Positions 1 through 11,400 of a stretch of DNA of 64,000 nt are shown piece after piece; positions within the stretch are counted from its first letter, which is position 1, and every line of letters begins with the position of its first letter. The DNA is taken from contig OX392530.1 in NCBI GenBank assembly GCA_947623455.1, positions 36,425,405-36,489,404 on the forward strand, written 5' to 3'. The notes under the pieces were generated by a model. That model searched no databases, was not told the DNA's origin, and was given only the letters and a program-made list of their open reading frames with translations. The stretch comes from Mimachlamys varia. Its lineage: Eukaryota; Mollusca; Bivalvia; Pectinida; Pectinidae. Made by a program: the position numbers and the translations under genes.

Positions 1-3000
1 CAAACGACTGTTTTGGCTGTACTTCAGCCCTGGTATTCCTTGATTGAAGGGCTATTTACAGTTCATCTTAGATCTTATTTCAAACTAGAACTGATCATGA
101 TTACATGTGAGGCTCGAGTTTTGATTCAACGACAGATAACATATATGTTCGAATAACTTACTTGAAAATGGAATAAATAAAAACAACAAATCCAGTAATG
201 TTCAACTGAAGTGTGCAGCATAGGTTCCTGGTTGGTGACAGGTTGAAGTTAACATAGTTATCCATACGGCTCCATCTACGTCAAAACTTAAGAATCATTG
301 ATAATGCATCATTGAACATGGATTTAGTCATCTAAATCGTAAATGATTTTTATTTTTTATAGAGAGAGCAAAACTGACAATATACAAAATGTTGACATTA
401 GTTAATGTTTCCATTGGTTCTGTTTATTTTAACCTATTATCTTTGATCTTTTCTATACTTCATTCATTGCTTGAATATCAAAATATCAATGACAACCACT
501 TGTTAGATTATAAACAGTTTAAACTAATGTCCTTGGATATAAGAAGCAACAATGTTTTGCATGTGTTAATAAAAAACATCTTTGCTACATCAAAAGCTAC
601 TAATCAAGTCAAATATGAGCAAATGTATATACATATAAGCTCTCAAAACGTTATGCCCTTCTGTCTAAAAGTGCCCTTTGTGGTTCTGTGCATAGGTGTC
701 CAGTTGAATAACAAAATAGCTGCATTTCTTGAGCCTAATGTATCTGAAGACATATAAATATCGTATACAAGTCCAATGACATTAGCATATACTACGCAAC
801 ATTTAAGCGGAATCTGTTAATAAAGCTGACGTCAAATAGACCATACCTGTTTATATCATTATATCAATACAAACAATATATATGTTATATGTATATTTAC
901 ATTCTGATTGTTTTCTTCTTTGTATTATAAAACCAATTGAACACATCAAAAACAGGACCAAAACACCATGAATACAGCGCCAAACATGTTTCGGCTGCAT
1001 TCTGCAAAAGGAATCACAGAAAAATATCAACAGTTTTGTTTGTGAAAATGGCAAATTGCATATTATATATATATGAATAATCAAAACATAACCTTGGGAA
1101 ATTCGAATCATCGAAGATCGATTAATCGATGTTTGACTGTATATGGTTGTGGTAGGTACGGACATTGGAAGTACCTAGGAGTTACAGTAGCCGGACGAAA
1201 TATAACTTTTATTTTTTAATCTAAGCATGATGACCTTGATATCATGTATGGTGTTTTTATCTTAAATGTACATTTTTTGTAGACGTTTGCCAACCGGTCG
1301 GTTGAAAAATTGATTACCTCATTGGACAAATAATGGTGTATGCGAAGCAGGTTTTAAGTGGTGGATGGATATACCATTAAAAATATCAAATGTTTATTTC
1401 AGAGAAACCTGACATTACTATTCAAGTCGAGAAATCGATTGATAAAAGTAGGCTGCATATCGGAGGTCAAAATGTTATTAATCCGCTAAAGATAGCATGC
1501 AATCATGCGGGTAAGGCAGCACCGTGTTGGATTGTCGCTATATTATTATGTTTTTGAACAGATTCTAAATTTAATACTAGTATGAGGACGCTTCAATACT
1601 GTAGCCCAGGAACAGTTCGGTACAGGCGATTGTATGTTTATATGATTTAAAATCAGCCAAAATACACAAAACATAACTAGGTTTCAAAATTCGAAAAAGG
1701 CGGGACCAAGCGTTTATTTGTTTCTAGAGCAGGTTTTGTACTCACTTACGTCTTGCGAGAGTTAGCAAATGTCATACATTAGTACATGTATTTAGATAAT
1801 GGCTTTTGCGGTCAAAGTATTGTAGGCGGGGCTATTGCAGACAGCTACATAATCATTTCTTTTCCAGTTCCGCGCCATCGTACGATTTGTCTCGTCCTTT
1901 ACTATCTTAAGTGTTTCGAACCACAGAGTACAATCCAGATTGGAAAATGTCAAATTACCTTGAAATGCTGCTTAAACAGTGCGATTGGTGTTCGAACAGC
2001 AACGACTTGCTTGTCCGGGATTTCTTTGCCTGGACCTGGAATCGTTTGACGGATATTTGTTTTAATAATCAGGAAAAGTAACATTGACCAGTATTGTCAT
2101 GGTAATGAGGTTTCTCTCGGCAAGGGCGACACGATGACATACACCGAAACTATACTGCTATAGCAGAAACAGACCTTCACTTAAGTGATGTTTTAGTTAG
2201 ATCTAACTTCATCATGGGTGCGACATTTAACATTTCTACTAGAAGACAAATGTTTGAGCTACACTGAGGCTAGGCGGTGAAGCGAACCAAGATTTGAAAC
2301 ATCTGCTTTAGTTTGCAATGATACATTTGACCTTAACATGCACAGTTTGCCTGAAAGTGGCACTACAGTCGCCGCCAACATTGGCGTTAATGATAGTTGC
2401 TTGAACAGGTACGGTCACTAGAAAAGTGAGACGTGTAAGGACAGCAGCATCGCAAGCTCTTTACAAACGAATTTAAGCGTTGCTCTAAACATGCGTTTAT
2501 AATAAGATTTATAATCTCACTGGCACATTTGCATATATGATAATTCGAACACGGTTTTTATCCCCTTCCTTTGCTTTTTCTTTCGAACTGGCACGATATA
2601 TTACGTCAGCAAATTTGTAGAAGCTTTTCTTTCGCATTCGTTACTATAGCAAGATTAATTTTTTCTTAAACTTCTCTATAATGTATGACGATCATTCGTA
2701 TACGTGTGCGTACCTGTATGTGGACGTCACGCTATGAGATCTCGCTCCAGCTGCCATTTAATCAGGATTAATACAGATTTGTTGTTTGTTTTACAGTACG
2801 TTGTTCAGTTTTTCTCAGAATTTGTTCGATTTAAGATTTTTTTTGTGTACGTTTTCATTACTTTATACAGCTATATGGTTCGGTAGTACGTCTAGTATAA
2901 CGTTGACCTTGACTCATACATATTTTTACAAGCTATCTTTTCCTTGGCGCCAGGGAGAACTATTGATGGTGAGTGTCATATTGTGTCAAGTCATTCAAAG

Positions 3001-3854
3001 AAAAGAGAGGAGAGTATCTCTTATGATATCTGTTCATTTTAACATGCATATCATTCAGAATTTTCTGATCAAATGCTGAGTGCTATGAATCGGGCACGGC
3101 ACAGTATGGGTTTTTGCGTTTTGTTTCTTTGTTGTTTTTTTTTTTTTGAAAAGGCTGCGGGAAGACCAGCCATTAATACCTAACCGAGTTTTCTTATTAT
3201 ATGCTTGCAAAGATTAAAGCAAATTCTTTAATATTATTTTAATCACAGGTGGTGTGCATGGGATCTATTACATCGAGATGCAGTTCAATCATTATATTTG
3301 CATCATAAAAACGTTCAAATAAAATACATAGAAAACAAAACAGCTGAAGGAATGGTGTTACAACTGGAAACTACGGTAACAGTGGTTTCTAAGATAATGA
3401 AATTTCAATGAATCTTTTATATTGTTTTATAGGCAATTATGGAAAAACAGGAGTAAACAAAAACACCTCCTTTTTCTCATGACTTTGAAATTGAAAATTG
3501 AATCAAATGAATCGGTTTTTTTTTACATTATTTGTCCGTGCACTGACACGCTGCTCTGTTAATGATGACAAATATTTTTTGAGATCAACAAAAACTAATA
3601 ATATGTTTGCCTAATCGAAAAAATCAAAAAGGGGCAGTTACAGTCATCGGGTCGCAACTTGTCTCACGTATGTGTTTGTTTGTTAAGACATCATCCTTTT
3701 CAATTCCAACTATTTTAAATTGACGATTTTTGTCATTTTTTCTCAACTTTATTATTAAAAATGTTAGTTTAATCTAAAACGAACAAATGTCTGACCCTTA
3801 ATGACAAATATTTCGAATGACAGTTCAACACAAACAAACAGGTATCCTACTTAC
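1..3854. other. no recognisable exon; presumed intron 1 of gene D
   Basis: I see no protein motif, RNA gene or clear transposon here. The open frames are short, AT-biased and without domain signatures. Because the gene D signal-peptide exon at 3855-3942 is on the minus strand and its splice donor points left, this stretch is best read as its first intron. No F5/8C or EGF exon was found in it, so the rest of that gene is probably beyond the left edge. A T-run lies near 3128-3147. Confidence 0.4.
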
Positions 3855-3942
3855 ATGACGAATAAACCAAATGAGGAAATACAGCACAGCATCCTATTAG
3901 AATAAACTGAAGGATCTTGTGTCTGCTCCTGCCAGACATCAT
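3855..3942 (-). CDS. gene D exon 1: signal peptide of an F5/8C-EGF receptor-like gene
   Basis: Minus-strand exon starting at a double ATG (3942 and 3939) and ending at the consensus donor T|GTAAGTAG. It encodes 29 codons plus one base (phase 1): a basic start (MMSGRSRHK), a hydrophobic core (ILQFILIGCC) and a cleavage-like end (LVYSS). Length, phase and sequence match exon 1 of gene C at 50386-50473, which has HEILQLFVIGC and SVYSS at the same places, so this is the first exon of a gene C paralogue. No downstream exon of this gene is recognisable in the 3.8 kb to the left. Either the first intron runs out of the window or the exon is orphaned. Confidence rests on the match to gene C and the shared phase-1 donor. 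Confidence 0.7.
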
Positions 3943-4007
3943 GATGAATGTAGATAAAGAAGAACGTATTGTGTGCGCCTTATTATAACCTGAATTGAAC
4001 ATGTTTT

Positions 4008-4330
4008 ATCGCGCCTTTCACTACCCGAATGTAGAACAGGAAGTACGTCTTTAAGATAAGAGGTCGATATATGTTTTTGCGGTGATATATGGAATGAATT
4101 GAATATGCACGAAATACACTCAATCATATTGAGTTTACTGATTTTGCCGAGAGGGGATGACATATTAAAGTAGAATGAATTATACAAATTTCCCGCCTTA
4201 CACCCGTATTTTGATCAGGAAGTTCATGTTTTAGATAAGAGGACGATATGTGTTTGTGCAGTAATATACAGAATGCACTGTACATGCACTTAATACACTT
4301 AATCATATTGAGATTACTCATTTGGCCTTA
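4008..4330. repeat. tandem duplication of about 170 bp upstream of gene D exon 1
   Basis: Two diverged direct copies (about 4015-4150 and 4190-4325) share the landmarks CAGGAAGT, TAAGAGG, CGATATRTGTTT and an ending AATCATATTGAG. They lie 70-390 bp upstream of the gene D start codon, so they may be part of its promoter or 5' UTR. The short minus-strand open frames here are echoes of the repeat, not genes. Confidence 0.55.
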
Positions 4331-4504
4331 TATTCAAGTTAAATGAATTACAAAAAAAATCAAGACAAAATAATTTTATCATGTGAATGAGTATTTAGAA
4401 ATATACAATATATTTTGTTCTAAGGCCTGCACATATTGAAGCACTTAAGATAAAACAAAATCAGAGAATACCAAAGCGTCAACAAAAATTAAACCATAAT
4501 CCGC

Positions 4505-4732
4505 TCAGTTGTTCAAAGGGTGATTAGCTTAATCACTATTTAACGACATTTTTCAAACTTGAATAATTCTGTCAATATACAGGTTGCAATCTTATTTTGC
4601 ATGTAAATTGACAATATTAGGTATTTAATATTTGCAAAGTTGTAATTAAATCTAAGGTTTCATTTTAAGTTACAGGATAATTAAAATTTGCACTAATCAC
4701 TGATTAAGCTAATCAACTGAACAACTTGGCCC
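4505..4732. mobile_element. MITE-like element, family M1
   Basis: Short non-coding element with terminal inverted repeats. The left end reads CAGTTGTTCAAAGGGTGATT, and the right end read on the other strand reads AAGTTGTTCAGTTGATTAGC. A second copy with the same ends and interior is at 63643-63967. No open reading frame, so a non-autonomous DNA transposon is the likely identity. Confidence 0.6.
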
Positions 4733-4737
4733 AGGGG

Positions 4738-5040
4738 TAGTGTCACGGTACATAATATACACGTTTTCGTAGAGCACGATTTGAAATTATACAGAAGTAG
4801 TTCAATTTTACTTCTAAATTCATAAATTAAAGGGGTTTCACGCAACTGACCCTTCTGTTTCTGCTTCTTCATCAGTTTAGAAATGTTTGATTTCCACCTT
4901 TTGGCTCATAGCATCACAGAAGAGTCCTAGGAGGACGAACAAGGTGCATCTTGCAGTTTAATTCATTTTGTTTGGCGGACTGTATCCATTACTAAATTTA
5001 AAAGGTGAAACACATGTGTGTGCTACGTCATCTTTCAGTG
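4738..5040. repeat. dispersed repeat R1, copy 1
   Basis: A non-coding dispersed repeat marked by GAAGAGTCCTAGGAGGACRA, then CTGTATCYATTACTAAAT and TACGTCATCTTT. The same blocks in the same order occur at 32043-32178, 60650-60722 and 60811-61108. Family not identified. Confidence 0.6.
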
Positions 5041-5851
5041 GGTGAGCACTTTAAAGTCAGCATCAGATCCGCGCTATCACACAGAGGCAAGTACACCAAC
5101 ATACCCTTAGCACACAACATTAACATTTCCACAAAACATTCCAGTCTGCACAACTGTAAATAAGTACGTGCTTAGTCAGTGCTAAACTATTGTTGAATCA
5201 GTATTTGTATTCTAAATGTACACAGGAAGTCAAGAAAGAACCACGCATGATAATATTCAAACCGCTTTTAGACGACCTATAAACCAGAATTTGTAAAATT
5301 TTGAACTTAACGGCTTACACGTGAATAAATTGTTTTAAAAGCTAAACAGTCACTTTTGAGTTTTATCTGAAAAATTCTATTGATAAAGCAACATGTGCAG
5401 GTTTGTTTTGCTTAATTAGATGAGGTCTTTTGAGTTTTTTGCTCTGCATTGTTTTAAATAACAATGACTAATTTAATCAAAGTAATAATTGTTTTATACT
5501 ATATGGTCGAGCAGAGAAATGATGAATGTTTGTTTTGTTAAATTGAAAAGAAAAATCTATCACTTTGAAACAGTCTCTTCCTAAACATTCTTCCTGTATG
5601 TATCTTAGCTTGATTTTCGACACCTATCATTTTAATGCTTCATCAAAACTAAAAGAACGTCTTCTTTCTCTAAGTACATAGGAAGAAAGGCAAGCGGGGA
5701 TATAAACATATGGCTGTAGGTTACTCAGAAGTATATTTTGTGAAAAGGTACATTACTAGGTCATAATTAATTGACAATCGTTTTCGAGCTCGGCGGTAGG
5801 TTTTCCAGCAGTCTGTAGGTATTTTAATTGAAACAAAGAATGCCCTTGTTC

Positions 5852-6045
5852 TGTGGCCGCGGTGGCCAAGTGATTAAGGTGTTCTGAAATTCCACCTCTG
5901 GGTTGCGAGTTCGAATCCCACGTGGGACAGGTGTCAGGTACTTACCGTAGGTCGGTGGTTTTTCTCCGGGTTCTCGGGATACCCTCCACCTCCAAAACCT
6001 GGTACGTCCGTAAATGACCCTAGCTGGTAATAAGACGTAAAATAT
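5852..6045 (+). mobile_element. tRNA-derived SINE
   Basis: The head is tRNA-like: an A-box-like GGTGGCCAAGTGATTAAGG and a B-box-like GGTTGCGAGTTCGAATCCC. It is followed by a conserved body (TAGGTCGGTGG, TTTCTCCGGG, CCTCCACCTCC) and ends ATAAGACGTAAAATATG. A related copy is at 41237-41450 and degraded copies sit in each unit of the 32345-40366 array. It may belong to a molluscan V-SINE family such as RUDI, but I cannot confirm that. Paralogous block B lacks it near 21385-21400. Confidence 0.75.
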
Positions 6046-7479
6046 GTTTTTCTTATATTAAGCAAACTGTATGCCCCGTATTCTCAGACGACTAGGAATT
6101 CAAGAACATGATCTGAGTTTCACGAGTTCATGGATGATGTCGACAGCTGACTGGAAACAGAAGTAAGCGTTGATGCAGTTTGATTACCATTATTTTCAAT
6201 TTAATTGTTACCTAGATTTGACCAAAACCAATCGAACGGGTGTCGTTGATGAATGCACTATACAACTTACGTAATCAATTCACTTGTTTACACAATGAAC
6301 AAGCACCACATGTTTTAAATGGCATTTCTAGCGTTTTCTTTTGTCATAAGCTTCTTTTTGAAAATATCAAGCTATTATGGCCCTTCCCTGAAGGACCTGT
6401 TCTGTGATAGACTTGTTTCGGATGGTGTAGTGCCCGAGTCGTCTGAAAGTCGTACTTTCCAAGACAACACTATGAGAGTATTGTTCACGAAGGAAACGGC
6501 ATACTAGATTAGTACATGTACATCACATAACTTTCAAATTATAGTTAAAGGACAGTTAATATGAATTCATTGATTAAACAGAAAACTTCATTTCATAATT
6601 TAACAATTGATAGCTACATCTATGCCTGGTGACCGTTGATCCGATTGACGATACATCCTACTTGTTCCTCTTTCCTTTATGGAAGTCACTGAAAACTTGG
6701 TAGAGTTTCTGCAAAATAATCGGCGTCTCCTTCTCCAAACCATGCTATATATTGTCAGAGACATCAGCCGACAATGAAAGAAAAATAAAATGCACAGCGC
6801 CTCTTACGAGAAGGGACGCAACTCTAAAACCTCTCGCTACTTTTCCTGCGGGCCGAATAAGGCAACGGTGCCAGTCATTAGGTATAATCTACGTAGCCAA
6901 TTCAGGCAGATATCAACTAATTCATAGCATAGTACTTATCGAATACCTTTCCTAGTTATTATCATGTGATTGACTACAGAATATAAATCTTTCAATTTCA
7001 TATCTTTTACAATCAAACCAATGGTATGCATGCATAGCCACGTTACAAAATTGCCCTTAAAGGTAACAAAAGAAAATAACCTGCTGGTTTACGAATCGAA
7101 AAACATTTTTTTTAGAACAGCTAGCATTGATCGTAGGCAGCAAGACCTTAACATTTTGGCTCCTTAATCCTCATATCCTCCATATTTCTATATCTCTCCT
7201 TTTCTATTAAGTAGTTATGTTTGTAGTTTAGCGAACATGTGTAAGGCTCAAGGAGACAAGTATATTCATAGTTTTCACAAATTGTATTCATCCACATGAG
7301 CTGTTTCTGGTACGGGTGTCATGGGATGGGTATTTTGTCAAATCTCTAGTGAAGTAATATTAACACAGTACACTGTATTTATGATAGTCTATATATCCAG
7401 TAAAACAGAAGAGCTATGTTCAATAATACAACAGTCAAATAAATAAAACAATAAATAAAAATATATTTGAAATTTGACG

Positions 7480-7485
7480 TTTATT
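7480..7485 (-). terminator. polyadenylation signal of gene A
   Basis: AATAAA on the minus strand, about 670 bp past the gene A stop codon. The same hexamer in the same context (TTTATTAC on the plus strand) is conserved 3' of gene B at 24941-24946, which supports its use. Confidence 0.5.
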
Positions 7486-8150
7486 ACAAAAACGATATAA
7501 AATCAAAACAAAATGACTAAATACAAATTGTTACAAATTTTAGTTTAAATGTCGCATAAGTATAATCATGCGTGGTTCTTTTTCAACGTGTTGGTCACAT
7601 GCGGTTGGATTGGTCGAGTGTTTCCATTTCGTGTCCTTTGCAAGATCTTAACAAATGCATGACGCCTTAGAAACAATACCATGACGTCCTGGGAACAACA
7701 CAATGATGTTGTCAATATTAGATACGTTAGTTCGCAGAGAAAGAATGGTTCCTTCGCCTCAGTGTTGGTCAGGTTCCTTACTCCCAGGACTCTTCTTCCC
7801 AAAGAAGAAGATGTAGTAGATTGCCATGTCACGAGGGATAACACTACAATGCAATAGACGGAACCCAATATATATTGTCACCGTGCTTTTCTATACAACT
7901 ATGGAATCGACTTGATTAAAATCTCGAACTGCACACAATTATTGGTAGTTATCAATACGCACTAACAGTTGCGCTTCTTCTAATAAACGAATAAAAGTAA
8001 CCATGTGTATAAACATTATTCATTTTTACAAATATCAAAGGAAAGTGAAATACCTGTGTTATATACGACGCGTATTGATTTGAGTTTATATACATGCAAT
8101 CAAACCTATTTTTCTAAATGCTTAAACTGAAGCAGTAATTTTGGCATATT

Positions 8151-8404
8151 TTATTCAGAATATAACCTTGGGTGCCTACTTAGCAAATTAAGTAACTTAA
8201 AGAGTTTGACAATATTATATATTTTTACTACGTGTTTAAGATGTCCTCTACCTACAAATATGATATTTACATGAGTTATTTTGGCACAGTACCAACCGCA
8301 AGTTATTGTTGGCGTACAGATGTCCCATGTGTTGTACAAGTTTTTCATGGTGTTTATGCTTAGAATGTTGACAAGGCGTTCCTCTTCCTCCGCTATGCAT
8401 AAGT
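8151..8404 (-). CDS. gene A exon 7: putative cytoplasmic tail, alternative frame to gene B
   Basis: Acceptor CATTTAG; the phase-1 frame starts DLCIAEEEERL and stays open to a stop at 8151. The gene B counterpart (26222-26394) reads SFSPEERNAIS and later HYAETVRHIGHRY. In A the matching later stretch, HHEKLVQHMGHLY, lies in another frame, so at least one indel separates the two tails. Whether A's tail is translated is doubtful. Confidence 0.35.
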
Positions 8405-11400
8405 CTAAATGCGGAAACAAACGAATATATTTATGCGTACTACAATCCGCGTATTGTGTCAGTTGGTTTATAAGTAGTAAATTGCTATGATATTTCTTAG
8501 TTACAATCTGCACAGGTGCTCTCTACAGGTACATATTTACCTATGTCCATACACTAAACAGAATAGTTTATTAATAATGTAAATTTCAATGAAATCGTAT
8601 AAGGCATTAGGATGCAATCTTAAGATATTTATAAACGACAATGAGTTTGAAGTTAAGTATAGCTGATGTTTAAAGGTATATTAAGGGAATAGTGTAAAAT
8701 TGTTATTTATGCAACAACATAAAAGTAATTAAAAAACAAGAGTTCATTGCTGCCATGCTTCTGACATTATAACGAAGAAACCAAGATTGACCAAATCGAC
8801 TTTTACCACGATTTTTTAGCTTTTGAAAAATGGTATTATTGTTGTCCAATTTAAAGTCTATTATATTGTATCACCTACCTTTACGACGGCCATCCGTTTG
8901 TTTGCATTTCCTGCGCATTACCTTAGAATGTCGTCACAAATGAGTATCTATCTTCCAACATCAAAGGCTTCATGGAGAAGAAAACAAAACCAATATGTAC
9001 TAATAAACTTTTCTTTCTTACGCAATTAAGGGTGGATATACTATTTTTATTTAAAAACAGAATTGTATAAACATTAGTAACTGAATTGCATATATTATGT
9101 ATAAAGATTTAGATAAAGTCATGAGTCATAATAATGATATAATACATCGATACTTTATGTTGGGATATTATATTTCATGAGTCATGAGTGACAGCATATA
9201 ATTTTCTCCCTTATTGAAGTTTGTTACCAAAGTGTGTAGATGCCTTCTTCTCTATGTACATTCATTTTCAATAATCATTTGGAACAGACCAAGAAATAAA
9301 TCTCTTGCATATATTATAGTAAAATATATGTCTAATTTAATAATGTAAAACATGCGTGGACAAGGCATGCTTCTCTTAACCATTTATTGTAATTGCTTTA
9401 AATATCATTTATCAAATTAAAGGAATTCAGATAATTCCTATCAAATTTAGAATATTGCATGAATTTAAATCCCGATCAGTATGTTATCACTATATAAGTT
9501 CTTACAGTTCATATTACAATGACTTTCAATATACGGATCTGTTTCCTAAATAACTGGAAAGAGAATATAAGTGCATAGACCAAAAACTGTGCATATATCA
9601 TTCGGATATTTTATGAGAAAAAGAAATGTCGATTCTTATAAAATATAGATTTAACTTGGTGCTTTTTGTTTTAATTTTCGCAATATAATTTAAATAAGAA
9701 TACTACTGGTGCTTAAAACTATACTTTTTAAACTTAATTGGACTTACCGAAAAACATCATCATGGCTCCCTGCTCTTGTCCAAATAGTTAACATGGCGAT
9801 GCAAGACATTGTGTCAGGAAAAATAATAGCTAGTTTTGGTTTCAAAGAACACAAAGGCAATGACAGATAAAGCCAAGAGAAGACATTTGCACACACATAC
9901 GCTTATGCCTGCATATACGACCACTGGTAGTAGCGAACATCACGTAACAGATGAACACTCTAAGTGTACAGTACTGTACACTTAGAGTGTTCACCTGTTA
10001 CGAAATTTGTCTTTGTCATTAGTTGTATGTACATACAACTAATGACAAAGACAAATTTGGCATCATACACGTGATATGGATACTGCAGATACACGTACAT
10101 TATATAAATGACATGTACAAATATTAACAATGCAGGGTGATATGGTGCCGCATAACGTAAAAGAATACTTTTGCTGAAATAAAAAAAGAGTTCACATTTA
10201 AATCATTTGTTATACAATGTATGTTTGAAAAATAAATGCAGAATTCAAGGTCAAATATCTATGAAATATATTCATTGATCTTGACAATGTGATGTTTTGT
10301 AAGTCACTAAACCAGAAAAAACCTTACTATTTTAGGTTATTACTATTCAGTGATGTAATGTTGACAGATTTCAGTCAAATTCATTTGAAAATTTCAAGTA
10401 AAGAACCACAAAAACGATGTCTAAAATGAAAATATTCCAGTATTATGGTATTACAAAATGAAAGTGCATTAACTCAAGAGTTAGAATAATTAACCATTTT
10501 TAATACTGTTTGTGACATGGATAAGCTCGTTAGTTGGAACGTAAAAGCACATATAATCGTTGTGTCCGACCTGAACAATCTCCAGTTAAAATGTCATATT
10601 TATTTTCTGTACAGTAATTTGGAAATAACGTATACATGTTTCATTATATTTTTGATAATATCCTGCAGCGCAGACGTCTGGAATTTGTACGTTAGAGATG
10701 AAATAAATAAATAAAGATATCCATGTAATACATACTTTTAGATTAAATGTACCTTCAACCATGAAACGTATATGCATTTACTACATTTTTGCCAGTGAGA
10801 TATATAGAGGTTACAGCGCGATAGGCTGTTGAATAAGGAATTAATTTCACTCGAGTTAGTTAATTTTCAAAAGCTTTAACCTTAGCGAGTGTCATTTATA
10901 ACTTTTGAAACTTCATTTTCGTTTGTTTTATATTTTCACGACTGCGTATTATAAGTGATTATTAAGAAAACAAATCTGCCATACAAGATTGAACATCCAC
11001 AATAAATGTTTCTGCTGGAAAGGCTGTGTAAGACGCATTATATTGGGAAAAAAATATATTGGGGGGGATCATTATCATATTTACATGTACATTTAAGGAT
11101 TGAATCCTGTTCTGTTGAGGTTTATGGGGTATAAACCTCAAAGGATCTTGAGACAAATTTAATGAACTGCGAAGCAGTTCATATCAAATTTGTCTCTAGA
11201 CCCATTGAGGTTTATACCCCATAAACCTCAACAGAACAGGATTTAATCCTTATATTTACATTCAGGTTGATTTTGGTATTCTATGGTTTTATCTAAAACG
11301 TTTGACTTGTGCAAGTCTATGCAGCGGAAGGCGCCAAGACATGTGACGTCATCATTCACTGTGTGACGTCATCCTGATGAAATTCATAGCTGTTTCCGTA

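Noticed and set aside
389..757. Plus-strand 122-residue frame near the left edge
   Set aside because: AT-biased, no domain, no splice or initiation context, no paralogous conservation.
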